Assembly (NCBI GenBank): GCA_022795675.1
Contig: JAAWHY010000002.1
Location: forward strand, 1-32,321
Source: Clostridia bacterium
GTDB lineage: Bacteria > Bacillota > Clostridia > TANB77 > CAG-508
Reading direction: 5' to 3'
DNA length: 32,321 nt
Below the pieces are notes generated by a model. The model worked only from the letters and a program-made list of their open reading frames with translations, was not told the origin of the DNA and ran no database searches. Position numbers and translations under genes: made by a program. Positions 1 to 7,851 of the stretch are shown here, piece after piece (the stretch's first letter is position 1; every line of letters starts with the position of its first letter).

Positions 1-12
1 TGCGCCCCTACA
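1..12. repeat. Partial GTAGGGGC-type dispersed repeat
   Basis: The first bases read TGCGCCCCTACA. This is the conserved end of a small palindromic repeat seen five more times in the window (4137, 4640, 7484, 10433, 20762). The rest of this copy lies outside the window. Confidence 0.5.
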
Positions 13-100
13 TCTTCTCTACAATTTTAAATATTACCTAAAAATTTATCATCTCAACAGACAAAAATTTATGTGATTAAAACCATTATCCAGTAACTAC

Positions 101-121
101 TTTTTTACGTCCCCAATGTGC
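101..121. repeat. Single arm of the GGGGACGT palindromic repeat
   Basis: The complement of this segment matches the left arm of the 13020-13115 inverted repeat exactly: GCACATTGGGG followed by ACGTAAAAAA. Only one arm is present here, just upstream of the first gene. Confidence 0.6.
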
Positions 122-194
122 ATAAAATATTTGTAAAGTACTATGAAAATTTACTAATTTGTGATATAAATTAAATATATAAGAGGTGATATAA

Positions 195-647
195 ATGCAA
201 ATTATAAATAGTATAGATTTATGGACAGAACAATACGAAAACCAATATGAATGTTTTAATGGTGCTTTTGTGGATGGGTTTGAGAACAATAAAATAGCAT
301 TTGATGAATATAAAATAATAAAAAATTGTAATTGTACAATAACAGTTAATAATCCTAACATTAATATAAGTAATAAACATTCAGCTATCGTTTTTTATAA
401 AAATGAAAAACCTATTAGATTAATGGTTATAAATAAAGATACTGATATTGATAAGTGTATTAATATAGCATTGAAACAATATTTTAATACTGCTATATTG
501 CAAGATTTTTATAATAAAATAAAAATTAAGTCAACAGAAATAGATATGAAGGAACCGCCAATATTTAGTAATATCTATATTGCCAAAGAAATTGATGTTG
601 GTTCCTGTGATAGATGGAGGCTTTTATACAATATGCTTAAGCGGTAG
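195..647 (+). CDS. Unknown protein, N-terminal part of a frameshifted gene
   Basis: A 150-codon ORF with a good ribosome site (AGAGGTGAT) ahead of its ATG. I do not recognise the family. It is acidic and Asn/Ile-rich, with no signal peptide or membrane segment. The last ~14 codons (from about position 598) look out of frame. The overlapping ORF ending at 837 reads VPVIDGGFYTICLSGSY over the same bases and continues as plausible protein. The intact gene was probably one reading frame of about 213 codons from 195 to 837, broken by a small indel near 590-610. A sequencing error cannot be excluded. Two real overlapping genes seem less likely, because the second ORF has no ribosome site of its own. 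Confidence 0.45.
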   Translation: MQIINSIDLWTEQYENQYECFNGAFVDGFENNKIAFDEYKIIKNCNCTITVNNPNINISNKHSAIVFYKNEKPIRLMVINKDTDIDKCINIALKQYFNTAILQDFYNKIKIKSTEIDMKEPPIFSNIYIAKEIDVGSCDRWRLLYNMLKR

Positions 648-837
648 TTATACAGAAAGTGATACATCATATGGAAATTTTGAAAGTGATAAGTATGAGT
701 TTGTTCCAAATTTGTACATAAAATATGATTTAAATACAGATACAGAAAGATTTGAAATAGAGCATAAATGTGCATTTATTAATACTACGAAAACTAGATT
801 AATCCCTATACAAGAAAACTCATCATTAACTAAATAA
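580..837 (+). CDS. Unknown protein, C-terminal part of the same frameshifted gene
   Basis: This frame carries on from the 195-647 gene after a shift at about 590-610. Its translation (VPVIDGGFYTICLSGSY, then a Tyr/Asp/Glu-rich stretch) looks like a beta-rich soluble domain but matches no family I know. The nominal ATG at 580 has no Shine-Dalgarno, so it is unlikely to be a true start. The stop at 837 is followed by two small hairpins. Confidence 0.4.
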   Translation: MPKKLMLVPVIDGGFYTICLSGSYTESDTSYGNFESDKYEFVPNLYIKYDLNTDTERFEIEHKCAFINTTKTRLIPIQENSSLTK

Positions 838-852
838 AACAATAAACTAGAA

Positions 853-906
853 AATGGGAGTGTCCCATATTACCAAAAAAGTGGAAAATAGAACGGTTCC
901 ATTTTC
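853..906. repeat. Two small hairpins between the first gene and the glycosyltransferase
   Basis: ATGGGA GTG TCCCAT (853-867) is a perfect 6-bp hairpin. TGGAAAAT and ATTTTCCA (about 881-906) form a second inverted repeat around GAACGGTTC. There is no clear T-tract, so these look more like REP-type palindromes than a terminator. Confidence 0.4.
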
Positions 907-926
907 CAGAAAGGATTTGATTTTTA

Positions 927-2057
927 ATGAAAAAGGCTTTAATTTTGTATGCTTGCTATGGTGGTGGACATATTAGTGCTGCTAATTCCCTTAAGGAGTG
1001 TATTGAGAAATATTATCCTAATATTGAACCTATTGCTATTGATTTTATGAATTATTTGAATGTTACTATTGATAAACTTACTACTACTGCTTATGAAGAA
1101 ATGGCTAAAAAAGTCCCTTATCTTTGGGGTACTGTTTATATGAAGTCCGAAAAAGGTGCTCTTGCTCGTTTTAGTATTGATTCTAATAAACTTTTAGCTA
1201 TTAAATTGCATTTTTTGATTAAAAGATATAAACCAGATTATATTATTTCTACTCATCCTTTTTCTTCTCAGATGTGTGCTTACCTAAAGAAAAAAAATAA
1301 ATTACCTAGAGTAAAACTTGCTACTGTAATGACTGATTTTGCTCCTCATGACCAATGGCTAGTTGGTTCTGAATATATAAGCTATTTCTTTGTTGCTCAT
1401 GAGGCTATGAAAGACTTAATTGTTAGTAAAGAAATTCCCGAAAAAAAGGTTTTCGCTACTGGTATTCCTTTATCTAATCGTTTTTTCTTGGATTATGATA
1501 AAAATTCCTTATTGAATAATTTTAATTTATCTAAAGATAAATTTACTATTCTATTTTTTGCTGGAGGTAGATTTGGTTTGGGTAAAAAGAATACATATAA
1601 AATTTTAGAAGATATTGCTAGATATATGGATAATGTGCAAGTTGTTGCTATTGCTGGTAAAAATAAAAAAATGTTTGATGCTTTTAATGATACTGTCAAA
1701 AAGTATAAGAGGAAAGATGATATAAAGGTTTTAGAGTTTACAGATAAAGTTCCTGAACTTATGCATATTTCTGATATTGTTATTTCTAAACCTGGTGGTC
1801 TAACTACTTCAGAGTGTCTTGCTTGTGGATTGCCTATGATTGTTATTAATCCTATTCCTGGTCAAGAGGAACAGAATGCTGAATTTTTGGAGAATTCAAA
1901 TTTGGCTTATTGGATTAAGGATGATGATAATCCTTTGGGTGTTATTTTTAAGGTGATTAATAATAAAGATATTTTTGGTAGTTTAAAGCAGAATGTGAAT
2001 AAGTATGCCAAACGTAATTCTACTAAGGAGATTTGCGATATTTTGTTTGAGAAGTGA
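927..2057 (+). CDS. MGDG-synthase-type (GT28) glycosyltransferase, probably diacylglycerol glucosyltransferase
   Basis: A 376-residue protein that starts at an ATG 11 bases after AAAGGA. The N-terminal half has the MGDG-synthase/UgtP signature: a glycine-rich loop at residues 11-15 (CYGGGHISAA), then ISTHPF and a TDFAPH motif. The C-terminal half is a GT-B nucleotide-sugar domain, with FAGGRFG, SKPGGLTTSECLACGLPMIV and PGQEEQNA. Family members transfer glucose or galactose from the UDP-sugar to diacylglycerol at the inner membrane face, making glycolipids and lipoteichoic acid anchors. The length fits the family (about 370-400). Phosphoglucomutase and GalU, encoded at 8647-11387, would supply UDP-glucose if the donor is glucose. 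The sugar and acceptor cannot be fixed from sequence. Confidence 0.85.
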   Translation: MKKALILYACYGGGHISAANSLKECIEKYYPNIEPIAIDFMNYLNVTIDKLTTTAYEEMAKKVPYLWGTVYMKSEKGALARFSIDSNKLLAIKLHFLIKRYKPDYIISTHPFSSQMCAYLKKKNKLPRVKLATVMTDFAPHDQWLVGSEYISYFFVAHEAMKDLIVSKEIPEKKVFATGIPLSNRFFLDYDKNSLLNNFNLSKDKFTILFFAGGRFGLGKKNTYKILEDIARYMDNVQVVAIAGKNKKMFDAFNDTVKKYKRKDDIKVLEFTDKVPELMHISDIVISKPGGLTTSECLACGLPMIVINPIPGQEEQNAEFLENSNLAYWIKDDDNPLGVIFKVINNKDIFGSLKQNVNKYAKRNSTKEICDILFEK

Positions 2058-2083
2058 AAATTGAGAGGTGAATGGTGAGAGAT

Positions 2084-2128
2084 TAAAATATAAAAGACAC
2101 ATATGTAATATGTGTCTTTTATATTTTA
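2084..2128. terminator. Bidirectional intrinsic terminator with 21-bp perfect stem
   Basis: Bases 2084-2104 and 2108-2128 are perfect complements around a GTA loop. The stem core is AAAAGACACATAT. A/T tracts on both sides give a U-run in either direction. It lies between two convergent genes (stops at 2057 on plus and 2126 on minus) and includes the stop codon of the minus-strand gene. Confidence 0.85.
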
Positions 2129-3112
2129 TAGATATATCTCTGGATTATATGTTACTCCATTTACCCTTATTTCAAAATGGCAGTGTGGTCCTGTTGAACG
2201 TCCTGTGTTTCCTGATTTTGCTATTATATCTCCTGCTGATACTGTTTGTCCTACTGAACATGTTAATGAACTATTGTGTCCATAATAAGTTTGAACTCCA
2301 TTACCATGTGATATTATTACTAAATATCCATATCCTCCTGAGTTCCATCCCGAATATGTTACTGTTCCAGGTGCTGAAGCATATATATTGTTTCCTACTG
2401 GAAGTGAAAAGTCTAGTCCTCCATGTAGTCTTCCCCATCTTCTTCCATATCTTGATGATATACGAGGTGAGGCTACTGGATATCTAAATGACATTCCTAT
2501 TTTTGGTCCTGTTGATGACCCAGCTGTTGGCTTACTAGTATTTTTTGATGAAATTGTAACTTTACCAGCTACTTTCTTTTGTTGATATAAAGTTGCTATA
2601 GCTTCTTCTGTTTGCTTTAATTCTCCCATTTCTACATCATATTTTTCTATTATTGATAAGCTATCTGCATTCGAACTATTTTTTTGTTTTAATTCGTTAA
2701 CTGCTGTTTGTGCTTCTTGGAAAGTTAATAGATTTAATTGTTCTTCATTGTTTACTGCTATTGCATAATATTTGTAATATGTAGTTCCCGTTTCTTTTAT
2801 CATATTGAATATTTCTTCATCGTTTGTTACTATGTCTTTTTTTAATAAGCATAGTTCGTATGTTGGCATACTTTCTAATTGTACAAATGCAACGTGTTCT
2901 TGTCCTTCTTCTCCTTTGTCTTGATATGCAACTATTCTTGATTGTAACTTTTGTTTATCCTCACTGTAACCTACAAATTCTCCATTTAAGTATACTTCAT
3001 ATATTGGTTTGTATAAAAATATTACCATTCCTATTATTAATAATGCTGCTATAATGAAAATAGTTATGAATTTTACTGATGCTCTGACTGCTACCAGTGC
3101 TCTTCTTATCAT
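2126..3112 (-). CDS. Membrane-anchored M23 (LytM-type) metallopeptidase
   Basis: A 328-residue cell-wall endopeptidase homologue. A basic N-terminus precedes one membrane segment at about residues 15-34, which places the rest outside the cell. Residues 35-185 form an extracellular linker that includes a possible G5/SLH-like strand region and a helical stretch. The M23 domain occupies about 205-328. The zinc ligands H230 and D234 (HGGLD) and H312 (HCHFE) are present, as are the catalytic histidines H279 (YYGH) and H310, so it should be active. The start codon overlaps the recR stop by 4 bases (ATGA), which implies translational coupling at the end of the dnaX-ybaB-recR operon. Such proteins cleave peptidoglycan cross-bridges. 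In Clostridia some act in sporulation, but nothing here proves that. Confidence 0.88.
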   Translation of the reverse strand: MIRRALVAVRASVKFITIFIIAALLIIGMVIFLYKPIYEVYLNGEFVGYSEDKQKLQSRIVAYQDKGEEGQEHVAFVQLESMPTYELCLLKKDIVTNDEEIFNMIKETGTTYYKYYAIAVNNEEQLNLLTFQEAQTAVNELKQKNSSNADSLSIIEKYDVEMGELKQTEEAIATLYQQKKVAGKVTISSKNTSKPTAGSSTGPKIGMSFRYPVASPRISSRYGRRWGRLHGGLDFSLPVGNNIYASAPGTVTYSGWNSGGYGYLVIISHGNGVQTYYGHNSSLTCSVGQTVSAGDIIAKSGNTGRSTGPHCHFEIRVNGVTYNPEIYL

Positions 3113-3711
3113 ATTTCTCTTCTCCCTTCAAGTGCTTTTGTTAACGTTATTTCATCTGCGTATTCTATATCTCCTCCAACTGGAACTCCATGTGCTATTC
3201 TTGTTACTTTTATTCCAAATGGCTTGATTAATTTTGATAAATACATTGCTGTTGCTTCCCCTTCTACTCTTGGGTTTGTCGCTATTATTACTTCTTCTAT
3301 TTTTTCTTCTCCTGCTAGTCTATTTAATAGTTCTTTTATTTTTATGTCTTCTGGTCCAATTCCATTCATTGGTGAAATTGAGCCATGTAATACATGATAT
3401 ACTCCTTTAAATTCATGTGTTCTTTCCATTGCAATTATGTCTCTTACATCTTCTACTACACATATTACTGTATGATTTCTTTTTTCATTTCCACATATTG
3501 GACATGGATCTGTATCTGATATATTATAACATTTTGAACAATATTTCAAGTTCTTTTTTGCATTTAATATTGAGTTTATGAATTCTTGGGTCTCTTCTTC
3601 ACTTGAGTTTAACATGTGAAATGCCAATCTTGCTGCTGTTTTGTTTCCTATGCTTGGTAGTCTTGCAAAACTTTCTATTAGTTTTTCTATTGATGGTGAA
3701 TAATATGACAT
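3109..3711 (-). CDS. recR: Recombination protein RecR
   Basis: 200 residues, the usual RecR length. An N-terminal helix-hairpin-helix (residues 12-30, [17 protein letters not shown]) precedes a C4 zinc finger (C58, C61, C70, C73). A Toprim domain follows, starting [10 protein letters not shown], with [12 protein letters not shown] near the C-terminus. RecR acts with RecF/RecO to load RecA on gapped DNA. The ATG directly abuts the ybaB stop, and the gene's own stop overlaps the start of the M23 gene. It is therefore co-transcribed with dnaX and ybaB, as in most Firmicutes. Confidence 0.97.
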   Translation of the reverse strand: MSYYSPSIEKLIESFARLPSIGNKTAARLAFHMLNSSEEETQEFINSILNAKKNLKYCSKCYNISDTDPCPICGNEKRNHTVICVVEDVRDIIAMERTHEFKGVYHVLHGSISPMNGIGPEDIKIKELLNRLAGEEKIEEVIIATNPRVEGEATAMYLSKLIKPFGIKVTRIAHGVPVGGDIEYADEITLTKALEGRREI

Positions 3712-4056
3712 TTACATCAACCCCGGAATATTATACTTACCTAGTGCTATATTCTGTGCCTCATCTACTTTTCTCAATGCTTCATTTACACAAGTTAGTA
3801 TTAAGTCTTGTAACATTTCTACATCTTCTGGGTCAACTACATCTTGTTTTATTTTTATTGATTTTAATGCTTTTGCTCCTGTTACAGTTACTTCTATTGC
3901 TCCTCCACCTGCTGTTGCTGAAAATTCTTTTACTACTAATTCTTCTTGTGATTTTTCAACGTCTGCTTGCATTTTTTTTGCTTCTTTCATCAGTTGATTG
4001 ATGTTCATTCCTCCAAGTCCTTTCATTCCTCCTGGAAATCCCCCTCGCTTTGCCAT
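3712..4056 (-). CDS. ybaB: YbaB/EbfC nucleoid-associated protein
   Basis: 114 residues from the chosen ATG. An upstream ATG (4065) overlaps the ribosome site, while AAAGGA lies 8 bases before the ATG at 4056, so the protein begins MAKRGGFPGG. The features are typical of YbaB: a Gly/Met-rich N-terminus, a basic helix (NINQLMKEAKKMQADVEK), then a beta segment with SATAGGGAIEV and a helical C-terminal part. Family members are dimeric DNA-binding proteins. The position between dnaX and recR is the conserved one. Confidence 0.95.
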   Translation of the reverse strand: MAKRGGFPGGMKGLGGMNINQLMKEAKKMQADVEKSQEELVVKEFSATAGGGAIEVTVTGAKALKSIKIKQDVVDPEDVEMLQDLILTCVNEALRKVDEAQNIALGKYNIPGLM

Positions 4057-4136
4057 TTTTATCATCCTTTCTTATATTTTGTGGAAGCTTTTAATAAATT
4101 GTGTTACACTTCCCTGTATTCATTAGAATTATTGCT

Positions 4137-4167
4137 CTCACGGTCGATTAATAATCGCCCCTACACT
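4137..4167. repeat. GTAGGGGC-type palindromic repeat between ybaB and dnaX
   Basis: The complement begins AGTGTAGGGG. It contains the perfect hairpin CGATTA A TAATCG (4145-4157) and ends in CCGTGAG. It matches the copy lying inside dnaX at 4640 closely. Confidence 0.7.
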
Positions 4168-4181
4168 CAATTTTCCATACT

Positions 4182-5912
4182 CTATTCATCTATATAGTTT
4201 ATGTCTATTCCTAAATCTGCTAAATCTTCTAATGAATTTATGCTATTACTTTTTTCTTTATTCATTTCATTTTTTGTTTGTTCCGTTTGGGTTTCTTGCA
4301 TTTTTATATTTTTTTCAGGTTTACTTTTTGGTTTATCAAGATATTTTATCTGCATTTCTTTGCCACAAGCTATTGATACTAATTTTTCTACTTCTTGTAA
4401 ATTTTCATTTTTCTCTAATAATTGTCTTCTAAAGTCATTTAGTTTACTTGAAAATTCTATTCCTATTGTCATATCATTTAGTTCAACTGCCCTGGAGTTT
4501 ATTAAATTTGCATATAACATCAATTTTCCATTCTGTTTTAATTGTTGTAATATGTTTGGCCAAAATTCTTGTGATTTTAAATTTGATGTCTGAATATTTG
4601 GTTCTATATCTTTTTTTTGTCTTTCTTCTTTTACAGTAAACGGGCGATTACTAATCTCCCCTACACTGGGACTTTTATCTATTTCTGTATTTGTTTTTGC
4701 TTGTATATTATTTTTTGCAGTATCTTTTTCCTTATTTAAATTAGTTTTTATTGGAATTGTGGTAATACTATTTGCAATTCTATTTTGAATTTTGTTTTCT
4801 AGTGCTTTTATTCTTTCTTCTAAACTTTTTGTTTCTTCATTTACGCATAAATTTATTATTCCTGTTTGAAAAATTATTATCTTTTGTGAGGATTGTTTTA
4901 CCTTGTTTTCCATTTCTGAAAGTTTTAATATTATATTTAATAGTCTATCTTTTGATGTTCTATCTGCTATTTTTTTAATTTGTTCTATTTCCTCATTGCT
5001 GTATATTTGCAATTTTTTTCCTATTTTCGTGACTAATATGTCTTTTGTGTATTTTATCATTTCCCATAAGAAATTGGTTAAGTCTTTTCCTTCATTTATG
5101 ACATTGTCTATTTCTTCTATTGCTTTTTCTACATTACTGTCTATTATCGCTTCAACTGTATTATTTATATAGGTTAATTTGGGAATACCTACTAAGTCTT
5201 TTATTTTATCTATGTCAATTTTACTTTCTCCATCTTGTATACATCTTTCTAAAATGCTTAAGGCGTCTCTCATTGCTCCTTCTGATAATACTGCTATTAG
5301 GTTTAAAGCGTCTTCGTTTATTTCAACTTTGTTCTTTTCACATACTAATTTTAGTCTTTTGGCTATGTCTTCATTTGGTATTTTTTTAAAGTCAAATCTT
5401 TGACACCTTGAAAGTATTGTTGCTGGTAATTTTTGCGGTTCTGTTGTTGCTAGTATAAATTTTACATGCTCTGGTGGTTCTTCTAAAGTTTTTAATAGTG
5501 CATTGAATGCTCCTGTTGATAACATGTGTACTTCATCTATTATGTATATTCTGTATTTTGCTCGGGTTGGTAGAAAGTTCACTTCATTTCTTATTTCTCT
5601 TATGTCTTCTACACTGTTGTTTGAGGCTGCATCCATTTCTACTACATCTGTTAGTGAACCTTCTAATATTGCTTTACATATCTCACATTCATTGCATGGT
5701 TCTCCCCCTTTAGGGTTTTCACAGTTTACAGCTCTTGCTAGTATTTTTGCTATTGATGTTTTTCCTGTTCCTCTTGTTCCATTTAATAGATAAGCATGTC
5801 CTACTCTTCCTGTTCTTATTTGATTTTTTAATGTTGTTTTTATGTGTTCTTGTCCAACTACTTCTGCGAAGGTTTTTGGCCTAAATGCTCTATATAATGC
5901 TGTGTATGCCAT
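4182..5912 (-). CDS. dnaX: DNA polymerase III subunit gamma/tau
   Basis: 576 residues. The AAA+ clamp-loader module has Walker A GTRGTGKT (45-52), a zinc-binding set C64, C73, C76 and C79, Walker B IIDEVHML, and the SRC arginine-finger motif (ILSRCQRF). Domain III follows. The C-terminal third (from about residue 370) is a low-complexity, Lys/Asn-rich tau linker plus a small terminal domain. It loads the beta clamp and bridges polymerase and helicase. The ribosome site AAAGGGGG precedes the ATG. A palindromic chromosomal repeat has been incorporated in frame into the linker at residues 416-427. The gene lies just downstream of the SRP RNA, the conserved Firmicutes arrangement. Confidence 0.97.
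   Translation of the reverse strand: MAYTALYRAFRPKTFAEVVGQEHIKTTLKNQIRTGRVGHAYLLNGTRGTGKTSIAKILARAVNCENPKGGEPCNECEICKAILEGSLTDVVEMDAASNNSVEDIREIRNEVNFLPTRAKYRIYIIDEVHMLSTGAFNALLKTLEEPPEHVKFILATTEPQKLPATILSRCQRFDFKKIPNEDIAKRLKLVCEKNKVEINEDALNLIAVLSEGAMRDALSILERCIQDGESKIDIDKIKDLVGIPKLTYINNTVEAIIDSNVEKAIEEIDNVINEGKDLTNFLWEMIKYTKDILVTKIGKKLQIYSNEEIEQIKKIADRTSKDRLLNIILKLSEMENKVKQSSQKIIIFQTGIINLCVNEETKSLEERIKALENKIQNRIANSITTIPIKTNLNKEKDTAKNNIQAKTNTEIDKSPSVGEISNRPFTVKEERQKKDIEPNIQTSNLKSQEFWPNILQQLKQNGKLMLYANLINSRAVELNDMTIGIEFSSKLNDFRRQLLEKNENLQEVEKLVSIACGKEMQIKYLDKPKSKPEKNIKMQETQTEQTKNEMNKEKSNSINSLEDLADLGIDINYIDE
4640..4668. repeat. GTAGGGGC-type repeat inside dnaX, read in frame
   Basis: The complement reads GTGTAGGGGAGATTAGTAAT then CGCCCG. 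It is translated as SVGEISNRPFTV in the DnaX linker. It parallels the intergenic copy at 4137-4167, with the palindrome GATTA C TAATC in the same relative place. Confidence 0.65.
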
Positions 5913-5945
5913 ATTTGCCCCCTTTTTAATATAAAACCGTAACTA

Positions 5946-5980
5946 AGATTTTGTATGCGGTGGAAACTGCTACAAAATCT
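5946..5980. other. Long hairpin between SRP RNA and dnaX
   Basis: AGATTTTGTA and TACAAAATCT form a perfect 10-bp stem. After a single bulged T, the inner GCGGT GGAA ACTGC adds 5 bp. It lies in the dnaX leader on the minus strand. It could be an attenuator, an RNA-processing site or part of a repeat. There is no U-tract next to it, so it is not a standard terminator. Confidence 0.4.
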
Positions 5981-5985
5981 AAATT

Positions 5986-6034
5986 CCGCCATAATTATCT
6001 TCTACGTAAAGTTATCATACCATGATAACTTTAC
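5986..6034. repeat. Hairpin-plus-tail repeat, copy 1 (after SRP RNA)
   Basis: On the minus strand a 13-bp perfect hairpin (6022-6034 with 6006-6018, core GTAAAGTTATCAT) is followed by GTAGAAGATAATTATGGCGG. The same order, hairpin AAAGTTATC..GATAACTTT then GTAGAAGATAATTATG-CGG, recurs at 31746-31793. It also sits where an SRP RNA terminator would be. Confidence 0.55.
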
Positions 6035-6046
6035 TAGAATATAAAT

Positions 6047-6175
6047 AAAATCTAACTCCTCTAAGGAAAGTACACTTCACATAAATGCACTACTTATCGC
6101 TGCTTTCTTCCGAACCTGACGAGATTCATAGCTTTTTATTGAAATCTACTCTCCATACAAGAGTTAGATTTTTAA
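6047..6175 (-). ncRNA. ffs: Signal recognition particle RNA (small 4.5S-like type)
   Basis: The complement of 6099-6120 reads GTCAGGTTCGGAAGAAAGCA. This is the conserved SRP domain IV with its GGAA tetraloop and internal loop. The ends pair as AAAATCTAACTC (6047-6058) with GAGTTAGATTTT (6161-6172), closing a rod of about 125 nt. This is near the 4.5S size and shorter than the ~270-nt Bacillus scRNA. A sigma-A-type promoter lies just upstream. The order tadA - SRP RNA - dnaX matches B. subtilis, apart from the 250-codon gene inserted before it. Confidence 0.92.
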
Positions 6176-6183
6176 CTTATATT

Positions 6184-6212
6184 ATTATACAACTTATTTA
6201 TTTTTTTTTCAA
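6184..6212 (-). promoter_or_regulatory. Promoter of the SRP RNA
   Basis: On the minus strand TTGAAA, 17 bases and TATAAT lie 8-10 bases before the predicted 5' end of the SRP RNA. Confidence 0.75.
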
Positions 6213-6217
6213 TGTTT

Positions 6218-6970
6218 TTACCTTAAATTTCTTCTAAAAATTATTTCTTTTAAGTCTGTCTTTTCATAATGAGAAGTTCCTTCTTCTATTATATTTCCTG
6301 TTGGCAAGTCTAATGTTACTGTCCCTGTATATATCATATCTGATTTCAATTTTATTGATATATCAAAAGATATTTTACATTGTAGGTCTTTATATTCTAT
6401 GTTTTGTGCTTTAAGAAGGGTTCCATCATGCTTTACTTCATCAGCATCTGATGTATATATCCCTAAGTCTTCTATTGCATATCTAAATAATATTAGACCT
6501 CCTTGATTAGCGATTTCTAAATTTTTTATACTAGTGCTTTCTTTTCCAGTATATTCTAATTTCTCTTTTATTTCATTTTCTTCATTGTTTTCATATGTTA
6601 CATTTTCCTTTTGTGTAGGCTTATATAGTTTTATTGTACCAATGTTTGGTGCTTCTACTACTTGTAAATTGTCTATTATTATTTTGTCTATTATTTCTAT
6701 TTCTTCATAGTTTTTGTTTTTTGATATTTCTAGGTATATATCATTATTTTGCAAAATTTCTAAATTCCATTTGTTTTCAGTTTGTTCTTCTTGTAGGTCT
6801 TTTCCTTCTCCTGTACTTATTACCATTATTTTTGATAGTTCAAATGGCACATTGTCTTCTCCTTCTACATTATATTTTAATATTAATAATGCTATTATTG
6901 TTGCTATTAGTATGGTTATAAGTATTGTAATGAATATACGTATTATTTTTTTTATTATTTGGTCTTGCAT
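6218..6970 (-). CDS. Unknown protein with one N-terminal membrane anchor
   Basis: A 250-residue protein. AAAGGAG lies 10 bases before the ATG. Residues 9-32 form one strongly hydrophobic helix with a basic start. The rest is acidic and beta-rich and is predicted to be extracytoplasmic (or a type II membrane protein). I recognise no domain. It begins 19 bases after the tadA stop, so it is probably co-transcribed with tadA. It interrupts the usual tadA-SRP RNA neighbourhood. The glycine-rich segment IANQGGLILFRYAIEDLGIY resembles the beta-sandwich of secreted Clostridia lineage proteins only in a general way. No function can be given. Confidence 0.75.
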   Translation of the reverse strand: MQDQIIKKIIRIFITILITILIATIIALLILKYNVEGEDNVPFELSKIMVISTGEGKDLQEEQTENKWNLEILQNNDIYLEISKNKNYEEIEIIDKIIIDNLQVVEAPNIGTIKLYKPTQKENVTYENNEENEIKEKLEYTGKESTSIKNLEIANQGGLILFRYAIEDLGIYTSDADEVKHDGTLLKAQNIEYKDLQCKISFDISIKLKSDMIYTGTVTLDLPTGNIIEEGTSHYEKTDLKEIIFRRNLR

Positions 6971-6989
6971 ATACTTCTGTCTCCTTTGT

Positions 6990-7448
6990 TTATTTTTTCT
7001 GTCTTAACTCTTTAAAAAATTTTTTTATTATTTCTTCGCATTCTTTTTGGTAGATACCTTCTTCTTTCTGCACACTATAATTTTGCTTGTATTCTTCTAA
7101 TACATTTGTTACTGAACCACATGCACCGTTTTTTTCGTCCATTGTTCCTATATATATTTTGTCTAGTCTTGCATTTATTATTGCCCCTGCACACATTGGA
7201 CATGGTTCTAATGTTACATACATTTCACATCCATTTAGTCTCCATGCTCCTATTTTTTTACTGGCTTTTTTTATTGCTATTATTTCTGCGTGCATTGTCG
7301 TGTCTGCCTTCTCTTCTTTTTGATTGTGTCCTCTTGCTATTATTTTTCCATTTTTTACTATTACTGCTCCTATTGGCACTTCTAGTTTTCCATAAGCTTT
7401 TCTAGCTTCCTTTATTGCTTCTTTCATGAATTTATCTTTTTCTTCCAT
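6990..7448 (-). CDS. tadA: tRNA-specific adenosine deaminase TadA
   Basis: 152 residues with the cytidine-deaminase-fold zinc site: H53-A-E55 with E55 as proton shuttle, and PCPMC with C83 and C86. Other TadA signatures are GAVIVKNGKIIARGHN and GAWRLNGCEMYVTLEPC. The enzyme converts adenosine 34 of tRNA-Arg(ACG) to inosine. AAAGGAG lies 5 bases before the ATG. It is the first gene of the tadA - SRP RNA - dnaX - ybaB - recR block, and a tRNA-Arg gene lies just upstream. Confidence 0.95.
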   Translation of the reverse strand: MEEKDKFMKEAIKEARKAYGKLEVPIGAVIVKNGKIIARGHNQKEEKADTTMHAEIIAIKKASKKIGAWRLNGCEMYVTLEPCPMCAGAIINARLDKIYIGTMDEKNGACGSVTNVLEEYKQNYSVQKEEGIYQKECEEIIKKFFKELRQKK

Positions 7449-7483
7449 GAATTCTCCTTTTTATATGTTTATTCCTCTGTTAG

Positions 7484-7513
7484 CACATACGAGCAATGCT
7501 CGCCCCTACACTA
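7484..7513. repeat. GTAGGGGC-type palindromic repeat upstream of tadA
   Basis: The complement reads GTGTAGGGG then CGAGCA T TGCTCG, a perfect 6-bp hairpin with one loop base, and ends in TATGTG. It lies between tRNA-Arg and tadA. Confidence 0.7.
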
Positions 7514-7533
7514 TTCACTATTAATTTTTCACT

Positions 7534-7551
7534 GCGACTTGCTAAAGTCGC
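7534..7551 (-). terminator. Hairpin after tRNA-Arg
   Basis: GCGACTT and AAGTCGC form a 7-bp stem around a 4-base loop, just past the 3' CCA end. The following run (GTGAAAAATTAAT on the minus strand) is a poor U-tract, so termination may be partial. Confidence 0.4.
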
Positions 7552-7556
7552 ACATT

Positions 7557-7632
7557 TGGTGTGCCCAGGCCGACTCGAACGGCCATCGGTTGCTTAGGAG
7601 GCAACTGCTCTATCCAGCTAAGCTATGAGCAC
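7557..7632 (-). tRNA. tRNA-Arg(CCT)
   Basis: A full cloverleaf on the minus strand. The acceptor GTGCTCA pairs with TGGGCAC. The D arm is GCTTAGCTGGATAGAGC. The anticodon stem GTTGC/GCAAC encloses the loop CTCCTAA, giving anticodon CCT. The T arm is GGCCG TTCGAGT CGGCC. The 3' CCA is encoded. Confidence 0.96.
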
Positions 7633-7793
7633 ATTTACTTGCCTATTATATTATATTTTCTTTTTATTTTCAAGAGGTTGTTTAATTTATTCATGACAAT
7701 TTCATCATTTATCACAAGGTTGTAATATTCGATGAAATTGCTGTGTAATTTATTCAGGGTATTTTTGTACTATCGTTGTCAATTTACATAATT

Positions 7794-7822
7794 TTGACTT
7801 TTCTCTAGAAATTTAGTATAAT
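7794..7822 (+). promoter_or_regulatory. Sigma-A-type promoter of the kinase-fold gene
   Basis: TTGACT, 17 bases, TATAAT, located 29 bases before the ATG at 7852. Confidence 0.8.
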
Positions 7823-7851
7823 TTAATTATCAACCTTGAAAGGAGAAGCTT

